The notes under the pieces: generated by a model | What the model was told of the DNA's origin: nothing | The model's database searches: none | Seen by the model: only the letters and a program-made list of their open reading frames with translations | In this document: in pieces, positions 23,201-30,591 of the stretch | Numbering within the stretch: position 1 is the stretch's first letter | How the letters are laid out: each line of letters begins with the position of its first letter | Translations under genes and position numbers: made by a program | Origin: Betaproteobacteria bacterium | GTDB taxonomy: Bacteria > Pseudomonadota > Gammaproteobacteria > Burkholderiales > Casimicrobiaceae | Length of the DNA stretch: 35,441 nt | Direction of reading: 5' to 3' | NCBI GenBank assembly: GCA_013298695.1 | Contig: JAAFIS010000015.1 | Span: forward strand, 1 to 35,441

Positions 23201-23776
23201 ATGGATACCATCGTTTCACGTCGCGCTTTTGTTACGCGCTCAACTACTGGCATCGCGCTTTCTGCCGCAGCCATTGGGCTGCTTGGAGGCAACGCGCGAT
23301 TTGCTGCCGCGCAGTCAGGCGACATGAGCAAAGATGTCAGCATTTTGAACGTCGCGCTTGGACTTGAGCACGAGGCAATCAACGCCTATCAGCTAGGCGC
23401 GCAAAGCGGATTACTGCAAAAGCCAGTGCTCGACGTGGCTGTGCTGTTTCAGTCGCACCACAAAGCTCATCGCGACGCGCTCGTTGCAACTATTCAAAAA
23501 ATGGGCGGTAAACCCGTTGCAGAAAAGTCTCTCAACGATTATGCAAGCGCGCTCAAGGCCGATACCCTGAAATCGCAGGCTGACGTTCTAACTTTGGCAG
23601 CGCGTTTGGAGCTTGGCGCAACCAACGCATACCTTGGCGTGATCCCCGCGTTTGCCGATCAAAACCTTGCGCAAATCGCTGGACGACTCGCTGCTGACGA
23701 GACCGCACACTGGACGCAGCTCAACGCCGCACTAGGTCGTTCGTTCCCTGCAAACGCCTTGTCATTTGGCGCGTAG
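23201..23776 (+). CDS. Tat-exported ferritin-like domain protein
   Basis: 191 residues; ATG 23201 follows AAGGAG. The N-terminus has a Tat motif (SRRAFVTRS, R7-R8), a hydrophobic segment and AAAQ, so a folded cofactor-containing protein is exported. The mature helices carry the spaced Glu/His of the ferritin-like PF13668/DUF4439-type group: LEHEAINAYQLGA, HHKAHRDAL, LELGATNAYLGVI and ADETAHWTQL. These suggest a di-iron site, though activity is unknown. It follows the sigma/anti-sigma pair and precedes a cytochrome c by 62 bases, suggesting a stress-induced periplasmic redox set. Confidence 0.87.
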   Translation: MDTIVSRRAFVTRSTTGIALSAAAIGLLGGNARFAAAQSGDMSKDVSILNVALGLEHEAINAYQLGAQSGLLQKPVLDVAVLFQSHHKAHRDALVATIQKMGGKPVAEKSLNDYASALKADTLKSQADVLTLAARLELGATNAYLGVIPAFADQNLAQIAGRLAADETAHWTQLNAALGRSFPANALSFGA

Positions 23777-23838
23777 GACAGCTAGGACTCGACGCACAAC
23801 AGTGCGCGATCTGAAATTTACATAAGGGGCTTCACATC

Positions 23839-24243
23839 ATGTTGGGTCGTAACTTAATTTCTCTGCTCGGCGTCTTTTCTCTTTCGCTGTGTTTAATAGG
23901 CACACCGGCTTCCGCGCAATCTACGGGGCCGCAAAAAGGCGACGTAATACGCGGCGCAGAAGCCTATGAAGCGTTGTGCACAGGCTGTCATGAGATTGAC
24001 GCCAACAAAGTGGGGCCGCTGCATCGCGGTCTCATCGGGCGACGAGTAGGTAGCGCGGAGGGGTTCAAGTACTCAGATGCTTTGGCTTCGTCCAAGCTCG
24101 TATGGGACGCAGCGCTGCTTGATGCGTGGCTCACAGATCCTGAAAAAGCGATCAAAGGCCAACGCATGAACGTGCGTATTAACAAGCCAGAGACACGCGC
24201 GAACCTGATCGCTTATTTGAGTACACAAAAGGCCAAGAGCTAG
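23839..24243 (+). CDS. Periplasmic class I cytochrome c
   Basis: 134 residues. A signal peptide (core LLGVFSLSLCLIG, cleavage after ASAQ) is followed by one haem c site CTGCH (47-51) and, near the C-terminus, a Met ligand in GQRMNVRI (M110). The GPLHRGLIGRRVG and FKYSDAL segments match the cytochrome c2/c550-like class I fold. Function is electron transfer in the periplasm. The Shine-Dalgarno is AAGGGG. It is the last gene of the sigma-anti-sigma-ferritin run; nearly 600 bases without a gene follow. Confidence 0.93.
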   Translation: MLGRNLISLLGVFSLSLCLIGTPASAQSTGPQKGDVIRGAEAYEALCTGCHEIDANKVGPLHRGLIGRRVGSAEGFKYSDALASSKLVWDAALLDAWLTDPEKAIKGQRMNVRINKPETRANLIAYLSTQKAKS

Positions 24244-24420
24244 TCTGCACCAAATCGCGCGCCGCCCGCTTTCCCAAAAACAATTCAGTGCGCGATAAAA
24301 CGCTGGTCGTTAGTGGACGTAAACGAAGCGCGTTCCTAATGCTGGCCGGTCTTCGCTCGCCGCAGTTCGATACTTCTCTCCGTCGAACTCGCGGCGAGCT
24401 ATTTTTTTGCTGATTGGCTT

Positions 24421-24448
24421 TGATCCCCAGAAAAATGCCACGTAACGT
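24421..24448 (+). promoter_or_regulatory. Possible ECF-type promoter
   Basis: TGATCC (24421-24426) and TAACGT (24443-24448) with a 16-base spacer. TGATC/TAA-like elements are known for the RpoE-ChrR sigma group, and the downstream sigma has a ChrR-like partner, so this could be its autoregulated promoter. It would give an unusually long leader of about 400 bases, hence low confidence. Confidence 0.22.
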
Positions 24449-24490
24449 GATTTGATGGACGATTCAATAACTATCCAAAACACGCCGTAA

Positions 24491-24506
24491 GCCCAATTAA
24501 ATAGGG
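24491..24506. repeat. AT-centred intergenic palindrome, copy 7
   Basis: GCCCAATTAAATAGGG. It has the same CCCAATTAAATAGG core as the copy at 6601. It lies in the gene-free stretch before the second ECF sigma gene. Confidence 0.55.
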
Positions 24507-24857
24507 TTCACGAAGACAGAGCTAAATGTCTTGTGGGTATTGCAAGATTTCGGGTGACCCGTGAATCCACCCGCGTCGCGGCCGCGTAATCCATCCAAAC
24601 CGAACAGCATCCAGTATTCGCTGCGTATCGATGTGTCGAATTGCATCATTGCGTTGGCAACGCGACGCTCGCTCACTATCGAGTACACGCGTGTTATTAA
24701 AAACCGCCGCCGCGCGCTTGCAAGGCGGAAGTTAATTCGCCGTAGCGCCTACACATCACGATTAACTTTTTTGCGATTCCACACTCCTCAGCATCAGCAA
24801 GACCAAACGGCGCGCGCCCAACTCTGGCGCGAACCTCTGCTATCGTTGCGCATCGCA

Positions 24858-25523
24858 ATGCCAACGATTTGTTCTGCGCTGCTTGTGAAAAACCCCACTA
24901 CCGAACCGGATGCTGACATTGATGCGCTCGCAGCGTTGGTTGCGAAGTTCGCTGCGCGCGACTCTCTCGCGTTCGAGTCTTTCTACGCGCTTACGCTGCC
25001 GACACTTCTCGGCTTAGTTCGTCGGATCGTTGGCACCAATTTCACGGAAGACGTGCTAGCGGAGGCGTATTTTCAAGCTTGGCGCGACGCGAACGCGTTT
25101 GACGCGAAACGCGGTAACGCGATGGCTTGGATCATCACCATTGCACGTAGCCGTGCGCTCGATCGCTTGCGGCAAGAAAGATCTCGGCACGGTGGCATGG
25201 TCGGAGCGCCGAGCCCAGAACCTGAAACCGCGGGCGACGAAACGATCGCGAACGTGACGCCGCAAACGCTGCTTGAAGACGCGCAATCGAGAAGCGCGTT
25301 GCACGCAGCGCTTCGACAACTCTCGTCGAACGAGCGTTGGTGTCTAGGGCTTGCGTATTACCGCGACCTGTCGCATTCTGAAATTTCCCACGTAACGCTA
25401 CTACCGCTCGGTACCGTGAAGTCGTTGATTACGCGTGCACAGCAAAAGCTGCGCGCGCTTTTATCTAGCGCTCCCGACACGCCATCGGATCGCTCGTTTG
25501 TTGTTAAGGATCGCCAAATATGA
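24858..25523 (+). CDS. ECF RNA polymerase sigma factor (paired with ChrR-like cupin)
   Basis: 221 residues from ATG 24858. The frame extends about 100 codons upstream, but that part is Arg-rich and unlike any sigma factor. Region 2: DSLAFESFYALTLPTLLGLV, then TEDVLAEAYFQAWRDA and AMAWIITIARSRALDRLRQE. Region 4: LSSNERWCLGLAYYRDLSHSEIS, then LPLGTVKSLITRAQQKLR. The FxxxY and HSEIS wording fits the RpoE/EcfG-like ECF group that pairs with ChrR-type anti-sigmas. The stop overlaps the cupin gene as ATGA. The group is commonly linked to singlet-oxygen or peroxide stress; whether that applies here is inference. Confidence 0.9.
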   Translation: MPTICSALLVKNPTTEPDADIDALAALVAKFAARDSLAFESFYALTLPTLLGLVRRIVGTNFTEDVLAEAYFQAWRDANAFDAKRGNAMAWIITIARSRALDRLRQERSRHGGMVGAPSPEPETAGDETIANVTPQTLLEDAQSRSALHAALRQLSSNERWCLGLAYYRDLSHSEISHVTLLPLGTVKSLITRAQQKLRALLSSAPDTPSDRSFVVKDRQI

Positions 25524-26020
25524 TGACGATGAGACCGACCCATTCAGGCAAGCCGATAGTCGACGACGATGTCACCGAGCTGATTGCAACTAGTTTTCGT
25601 TCGTCAGACGCGATAACGCCAGACGAAGGGCTCAGCGCTCGGCTGTTCAGTCGGGTGCTTGCAACCATTGCTGAGAATACGTTCGACTCACACACGACGG
25701 TTCGCGCGAAGTCTGGCGTCTGGATGCCGTTTCTCGATGGCGTGGAAATCAAGATTCTGCACACTGCGGCTGACACCGCATCCTACTTACTAAAAATGCA
25801 AGCGGGTTCTAGCTTGCCGATTCACTCGCATGGGGCTGATGAAGAGTGTTTAGTACTTGAAGGGGATCTGTACATCGGCGACGAACTAGCGCTCGGTGCG
25901 GGTGACTATCACCGCGCGGCGCGCGGTGTGCCGCATGCAAAGATCGCAACTCGCGGGGGCGCGCTTTTGTATTTGCGCGGCGACCCACCAGAGCGCGTCG
26001 GAAGCTACGGCGCGGCTTAA
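25520..26020 (+). CDS. ChrR-like cupin anti-sigma factor lacking the zinc-binding N-domain residues
   Basis: 166 residues from ATG 25520, overlapping the sigma stop. Residues about 65-155 are a ChrR-type cupin: LLKMQAGSSLPIHSHGADEEC, LVLEGDLYIGD, GAGDYHRAARGVPH. Probable metal ligands are H102, H104, E108/E109 and H131 or H139. In ChrR the N-terminal anti-sigma domain binds zinc through His and a Cys pair. Here the first 100 residues contain no Cys at all, and the only Cys in the protein is in DEEC. If it still inhibits the sigma factor, it does so without that zinc site. It is convergent with the MFS gene, 12 bases away. Confidence 0.82.
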   Translation: MMTMRPTHSGKPIVDDDVTELIATSFRSSDAITPDEGLSARLFSRVLATIAENTFDSHTTVRAKSGVWMPFLDGVEIKILHTAADTASYLLKMQAGSSLPIHSHGADEECLVLEGDLYIGDELALGAGDYHRAARGVPHAKIATRGGALLYLRGDPPERVGSYGAA

Positions 26021-26032
26021 ACGAAGCTCGCG

Positions 26033-27319
26033 TCAGCTCGCCGCGACCGATGAGCGCGCAACGCTTGTAGCTCTGGTGACCTTCGCGACCAACAACCCAA
26101 TCGCAAGGGACGCGACAAGCGCGATCGCGGCGCCAAAAAATATCGCTCGTGGCATGCTGTGATCCATGAACCATCCAAAGAGCGGCGCGGATACCGCAAG
26201 CCCCGCGTCAAGTCCCGAATAAACCATCCCGTAAACACGCCCCGTGGAACCCGCAGGCGTTGCTTGCTTGATGAGCAAATCGCGTGATGGCCCGGCGACC
26301 CCGGTGCCGACGCCAGAAAGCATCACACAAAGCACCGCACCTGCACCGACCCATCCCGAGCCCGCAAGCAGCAACACCAGCGCCGAAAACATTAGCGCGG
26401 AGGCGATCACTTGTTCGGGTTGCAGCCAGCGTTTGGACGCCACGAATCCGCCAACGATTTGACCGACCGCGTTGAACAAGTAGTAGCCAGTGAGTGCAGT
26501 GGCCGCCGTTGTGATTTGTACTGAAGCGATGGCTTGTAATGCAGGTGCTGAAAAGTTTTGCAGGGCCGAGCCGCTGAATGTCAGAACAAAGAAAAAGCAA
26601 AAACTCAACCAGACTGCGGGATGCTTCATAAACGCGAACGCACTGCTGGTGCTCTTCATCTGCGCGTCAGCTGCATCGCGCTCTTTTGCGTGAGCGCGCA
26701 AGAAATCACGGGTGTCGATTGCCGCGCGCTGTGAAATCGTAATAGCAAGGACAACAAGAGCAAAAAATGCGGCCGAAAAAAGTGCGACCCGCCAGCTGAA
26801 AGTTGTGGCCAACACGACCATCACAAATGTTGCGCTGGCGTAGCCGATAGTTCCGCTTAGGCCGTGCGCGCTATACGCATGGCCAATGCGTGCGGCCGAG
26901 ACGCGCTGATTGATGATGCTGTAATCCACGGGATGAAAGAACGAATTGCCGAGCCCGGCAAAGATTGCGGAGAGCATGAGCATCGCGTAGCCGTTTGCAG
27001 CGCCTCCGAGCAAAGCTGAGAGCGCGAATAGCGTAAGTCCACCAAACATGACCGCGCGCGCGCCGACTTTATCAACGACGAATCCAGCCGCTGCTTGACC
27101 TGCTGCAGACACCACGTAGAAAAGCGTTGCAAGCGTGCCAAGCTGAGTGAACGAGAGTGAAAAATCTCGCGCGAGCCACGGGAAAAGTGGTGGCAACAGG
27201 AGTTGGAAAAAGTGCGATGTTCCGTGCGCGAGTGAAACGACGCTGATGGTGCGCGCGTCGGCGCGAAACAGATCACGATCATGGATCGGGGCGGAAACTG
27301 ATGAGGACTGTGAATTCAT
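26033..27319 (-). CDS. MFS transporter (fosmidomycin-resistance-like)
   Basis: 428 residues, 12 hydrophobic segments. After a soluble N-terminus the first helix carries AHGTSHFFQLLLPPLFPWL, the opening typical of Fsr-like MFS efflux proteins. The loop 2-3 motif appears as GFVVDKVGARAVMFGG. It also has GLGNSFFHPVDYSIINQR and TGRVYGMVYSGLDAGLAV. Substrate unknown. ATG 27319 overlaps the stop of the upstream MFS gene as ATGA, so the two are cotranslated. Both diverge from the thiamine-diphosphate enzyme, hinting at export of a related acid, but nothing in the sequence fixes this. Confidence 0.9.
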   Translation of the reverse strand: MNSQSSSVSAPIHDRDLFRADARTISVVSLAHGTSHFFQLLLPPLFPWLARDFSLSFTQLGTLATLFYVVSAAGQAAAGFVVDKVGARAVMFGGLTLFALSALLGGAANGYAMLMLSAIFAGLGNSFFHPVDYSIINQRVSAARIGHAYSAHGLSGTIGYASATFVMVVLATTFSWRVALFSAAFFALVVLAITISQRAAIDTRDFLRAHAKERDAADAQMKSTSSAFAFMKHPAVWLSFCFFFVLTFSGSALQNFSAPALQAIASVQITTAATALTGYYLFNAVGQIVGGFVASKRWLQPEQVIASALMFSALVLLLAGSGWVGAGAVLCVMLSGVGTGVAGPSRDLLIKQATPAGSTGRVYGMVYSGLDAGLAVSAPLFGWFMDHSMPRAIFFGAAIALVASLAIGLLVAKVTRATSVARSSVAAS

Positions 27320-28521
27320 TGAGAAGAGCTTGCGGCTGCGGTTCGGGCCGCCTGCCGCGATAGGAGAAGACTTATCACTGCGATTGCAGCGCCGGCGCCG
27401 GCGAGGGAGATGAACCCAAGGTGAGCGCTTAGAAAGCCGCCTAAAGTCGTTCCCACTGCTTGCCCAAAATAAATCATACCGGTGTTGAGTGCAATGCTCG
27501 CTCCGGCGAGCGTCGGCGCTGTTTGTGCCAGTCTAGCCTGCTGCGACGAGTTGCTAGAAAACGTGCCTAAACCCCAAATAAATCCGGCGCAAAGGAAAAG
27601 AAGTAATGAGCCCTGGGTGAAACTGATTGCAAAGAGTCCAACCGTCATGAACGCCAAGGAGTAGTTCAAATTGGACGCCGCGCCGTGGCGTGAAATGCGT
27701 CGGCTTGCCCAGACGTTGCCGAGCACACCAGAAACGCCAAACACCAGCAGCGTCAATGACAACGTTTCCGGGAGCGGATTGACCATAAACGCGAGATACG
27801 GCGCAATGTAGGCAAACACCGTGAACTGTGCCGATGAATAAAGCGCGGTCACCAGCAGCACCATGACCAGCGTCGGATGCTGAAAGACCTCCAGCCAAAC
27901 CGTTCGCGAGAGAGGCGTCGCCTTCACTCCGCGCGGAGTCACCCGCGCCACCAACACAATCCCGACTAAGCACAGCGCGGCGAACGCAGCGAAGGTGTAG
28001 CGCCAACCGATGTGTGCACCAAGCCAGGCGCCCGCGGGCGCACCTACTACCGACGCAATCGACCAGCCAAGAAAAATTGTCGTGATACCCGCCGCTCGGC
28101 GTTCCGGCGGAAGCATTAAATGGAGCGCTGCCGCAGCTTGAGGGGTGAACACCGCAGCGCCGAGCAGCGCGACGCTGCGCAGCAAGATCAAACTCCAAAG
28201 TGTTGGTGCCAGTGCGCACGCAAGGTGTCCAACGGCGTACACCATGAGCGAGCCGGTCAGCAACAGGCGGCGATCAATGGAAGAGGTGATTGTTGCAAGC
28301 AGCGGCGAGCCTATGCCAATGGTCACCGCAGCAACCGAGATCATCAGCGCAGCTTGTTGCGCGCTCACTTCAAACGATTGTGCAACGGGCAAGAGCAACC
28401 CTGGCGCGAGCATGACGCCGGAGCCAATCAAAAAATTTCCAAACAAAAAGGTCCAAACTAAACCTGAGCTCGCACCGAGCGATGATGTCTTCTTTGCATC
28501 AACAATCATCGCGGACGCCAA
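27316..28521 (-). CDS. MFS transporter (DHA1/arabinose-efflux-like)
   Basis: 401 residues, 12 hydrophobic segments, no long loops. FLIGSGVMLAPGLLLPVAQSF in helix 1, RRLLLTGSLMVYAVGHL after helix 2, and RSVALLGAAVFTPQAAAALHLM in helix 4 fit the DHA1-type drug/sugar efflux branch, a different branch from its partner. It is first in a two-gene minus-strand operon with a 4-base overlap. The start ATG 28521 is 58 bases from the divergent thiamine-diphosphate enzyme start, so the two promoters share a very small region. Substrate unknown. Confidence 0.88.
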   Translation of the reverse strand: MASAMIVDAKKTSSLGASSGLVWTFLFGNFLIGSGVMLAPGLLLPVAQSFEVSAQQAALMISVAAVTIGIGSPLLATITSSIDRRLLLTGSLMVYAVGHLACALAPTLWSLILLRSVALLGAAVFTPQAAAALHLMLPPERRAAGITTIFLGWSIASVVGAPAGAWLGAHIGWRYTFAAFAALCLVGIVLVARVTPRGVKATPLSRTVWLEVFQHPTLVMVLLVTALYSSAQFTVFAYIAPYLAFMVNPLPETLSLTLLVFGVSGVLGNVWASRRISRHGAASNLNYSLAFMTVGLFAISFTQGSLLLFLCAGFIWGLGTFSSNSSQQARLAQTAPTLAGASIALNTGMIYFGQAVGTTLGGFLSAHLGFISLAGAGAAIAVISLLLSRQAARTAAASSSQ

Positions 28522-28579
28522 TCTTTTCTGGAATCGCGTTCACCAACAATCTCTAGAATTTGCCGCATTCGATAAGCTT

Positions 28580-30325
28580 ATGTCTATGACTACTTCTTCT
28601 ATTCTCTCGCGAACCGGCGGTCAAATGATCGCGGATCAATTGATTGTGCACGGCGTGGATACAGCATTCGGTGTGCCGGGTGAGAGCTACCTGGGCGTAC
28701 TCGACGGGCTGTATGCACACAACGAGCGTTTCAAGTTTGTGATTTGCCGACAAGAAGGCGGCGCTGCCTTTATGGCGGAGTCTTACGCGAAGCTCACCGG
28801 AAAACCTGGCGTTTGCTTGGTCACACGTGGCCCGGGCGCAACCAACGCAGCCATTGGCGTACACACCGCGTTCCAAGATTCGTCGCCGATGATTTTGCTA
28901 GTAGGGCAAGTGGGCAATGATTTTGTAGAACGTGAAGCGTTTCAGGAAATTGACTATCGCCGCATGTTTGGTCCGATGGCGAAGTGGGTGGCGCAAATTG
29001 ACGATGCGGCTCGGGTGCCGGAATACATGGCACACGCGTTTCAAACGGCGACAAGTGGTCGCCCCGGCCCAGTTGTGCTCGCGCTACCCGAGGACATGCT
29101 CTCGGCGACCGCAAGCGTTGCCAACGCGCGCGCATACGCGCCGGTGCAAGCGAGCCCGAGCGCGGCGCAAATGGGTCGCGTGCATGAGTTGCTTTTGAGT
29201 GCTAAACGACCGTTCGTGATCGTCGGCGGACATGGTTGGACGCGTGAAGCCGCGAAACAATTTCGCGAATACGTTGAGGCGATGGGTTTGCCCGTTGGCT
29301 GCGCGTTTCGCTTTCAAGACACGTTTGATAACAGTCATCCCAACTACGCTGGCGACGTTGGCATCGGACCGAATCCGAAACTTTCCGCACGAATCAAAGA
29401 CGCGGATGTAGTGCTCTCGATCGGCGTGCGCTTAGGTGAAATGACAACGTCGGGTTACACGTTGTTTGATGTGCCGTTACCGAAACAGAAACTCATTCAC
29501 GTGCACGGCGATGTGAACGAATTGGGACGCGTGTACCAAGCCGAAATGATGATTGCGAGTGGAGTGAACGAGTTTGTTGCTGCGCTCGGAAACTCCCTCT
29601 CCCGCAGCGCGGGAGAGGGTTGGGGTGAGGGCACTAAAAAAGACGCACTGCTTTCAATTCGGGCCGACCTCACCGCCTGGCAATCCGAACCACCGCTCTA
29701 CAAAAATCGCGCCACGCCCGCCAAACTAAACCTCTGGCAAGTTGTGCAAACCATCAAACGCCTTGCGCCAAAAGATACGATCATCACCAACGGCGCTGGC
29801 AATTTCGCAACCTGGGCGCATCGCTTCTTTCCGTATCAGGGCGTTGAGCACTGCAGCAAATCGCAACTTGCGCCTACGAGCGGCGCGATGGGGTACGGCG
29901 TGCCTGCAGCCGTAATGGCCTCTATCGTTGCGCCCGAGCGCACCGTGATTAACTTCGCGGGAGACGGAGACTTCATGATGACATCGCAGGAACTAGCCAC
30001 AGCGATGCAATACAACGCCGCGCCGATTTTCATCGTGTTTAACAACGGCATGTACGGCACGATTCGCATGCATCAGGAGAAACATTTTCCGGCGCGCGTG
30101 TACGGCACAGAGCTTAAAAATCCAAATTTTGCAAAGTTCGCAGAATCGTTTGGCGCAGAGGGCTTCGTGGTTACGACGAACGCGGAATTTGACGCTGCGA
30201 TTGCGACTGCAATAGCTCACACGCGTTCGAAGAAAACACCCGCACTCATCGAGCTCAAAGTTGACCCACAGGATTTAACGCCGGGCGCGACGCTGGATGC
30301 GATTCGCCAAACCGCTACGAAGTGA
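28580..30325 (+). CDS. Thiamine-diphosphate enzyme, acetolactate synthase-like, with in-frame REP-like insert
   Basis: 581 residues from ATG 28580 (a second ATG at 28586). The frame continues upstream antisense to the MFS gene but is not coding there. The Pyr domain has the catalytic Glu E59 in RQEGGAAFMAE and TRGPGATNAAIGVHTAFQDS. The middle domain has VGGHGW and SIGVRLGEM. The PP domain has the ThDP-Mg motif GDGDFMM (461-467), then NNGMYGTIRMHQ. Close relatives are annotated as thiamine-pyrophosphate-binding or acetolactate synthase-like proteins. No small regulatory subunit (ilvN) is adjacent, so biosynthetic ALS is unlikely; a decarboxylase or lyase on another 2-oxo acid is as likely. Residues 338-351 are encoded by a repeat element (separate entry) in the linker before the C-terminal domain. 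Confidence 0.9.
   Translation: MSMTTSSILSRTGGQMIADQLIVHGVDTAFGVPGESYLGVLDGLYAHNERFKFVICRQEGGAAFMAESYAKLTGKPGVCLVTRGPGATNAAIGVHTAFQDSSPMILLVGQVGNDFVEREAFQEIDYRRMFGPMAKWVAQIDDAARVPEYMAHAFQTATSGRPGPVVLALPEDMLSATASVANARAYAPVQASPSAAQMGRVHELLLSAKRPFVIVGGHGWTREAAKQFREYVEAMGLPVGCAFRFQDTFDNSHPNYAGDVGIGPNPKLSARIKDADVVLSIGVRLGEMTTSGYTLFDVPLPKQKLIHVHGDVNELGRVYQAEMMIASGVNEFVAALGNSLSRSAGEGWGEGTKKDALLSIRADLTAWQSEPPLYKNRATPAKLNLWQVVQTIKRLAPKDTIITNGAGNFATWAHRFFPYQGVEHCSKSQLAPTSGAMGYGVPAAVMASIVAPERTVINFAGDGDFMMTSQELATAMQYNAAPIFIVFNNGMYGTIRMHQEKHFPARVYGTELKNPNFAKFAESFGAEGFVVTTNAEFDAAIATAIAHTRSKKTPALIELKVDPQDLTPGATLDAIRQTATK
29591..29632 (+). repeat. REP-like palindromic element inside coding sequence
   Basis: CCCTCTCCCGC-AGC-GCGGGAGAGGG (11-base perfect arms, 29595-29619) followed by TTGGGGTGAGGGC. 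This matches the widespread intergenic repeat of beta- and gammaproteobacteria. Here it lies in frame within the thiamine-diphosphate enzyme and adds NSLSRSAGEGWGEG. Confidence 0.8.
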
Positions 30326-30591
30326 ATCGGTGATCGCGGCGAGATGCGTTGTTCGCGCAAAAACGACTAACAGCAAAGCTATCTGTCACCTGAATCCACT
30401 GGGCTGTAAACGAATTTACTGAATAAATTGATAGTTAGCTAATTGCGGTTTATCGCCCAAACAATGTGGGCGATGCGATTAGGAGCTATATTTGATTGAG
30501 ACGTCTAGCTCGCGGCAAACCGTTGGCTCATTACATCTACTCGACACGCTTTTCTGTCTCATCGTACGCGGTGACAACGCGCACAAGTAAT
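30326..30591. other. Convergent intergenic region
   Basis: Between the converging thiamine-diphosphate enzyme and hydrolase genes. It holds the palindrome at 30452-30474 and otherwise AT-rich sequence with no recognisable gene or U-tract terminator. Confidence 0.5.
30452..30474. repeat. Intergenic palindrome, copy 8 (variant)
   Basis: ATCGCCCA-AACAATG-TGGGCGAT, perfect 8-base arms with a 7-base loop. It shares the GCCCA/TGGGC arms of the family but has a different centre. It may act as a 3'-end hairpin for the converging genes. Confidence 0.5.

Larger units (their letters stand above)
24244..24857. other. Gene-free stretch upstream of the second ECF sigma gene
   Basis: About 600 bases. No coding sequence is supported, although the sigma frame is open from 24561. 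It contains a palindrome-family copy at 24491 and an 11-base palindrome CACGT-A-ACGTG (24439-24449). The latter overlaps a TGATCC/TAACGT pair that could be an ECF promoter (see next entry). Confidence 0.55.

Noticed and set aside
19766-24435. CCCCAGAAA seen at about 19765, 20126 and 24426 as a shared regulatory site
   Set aside because: Nine-base matches in different contexts and without symmetry; chance is a sufficient explanation.
24561-24857. N-terminal extension of the second ECF sigma factor
   Set aside because: Arg-rich, with no sigma region 1 or 2 features; ECF factors start close to region 2, as at 24858.
28145-28579. N-terminal extension of the thiamine-diphosphate enzyme by 145 codons
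   Set aside because: It runs antisense through the MFS gene and lacks family similarity; the family's N-terminus begins at about 28580.
6601-30474. The palindromes as integron attC sites, because some copies end in GCCTAAC- or GCTAAGG-like sequence
   Set aside because: They are far too short, lack paired L/R boxes, do not separate single-gene cassettes, and no integrase is present.
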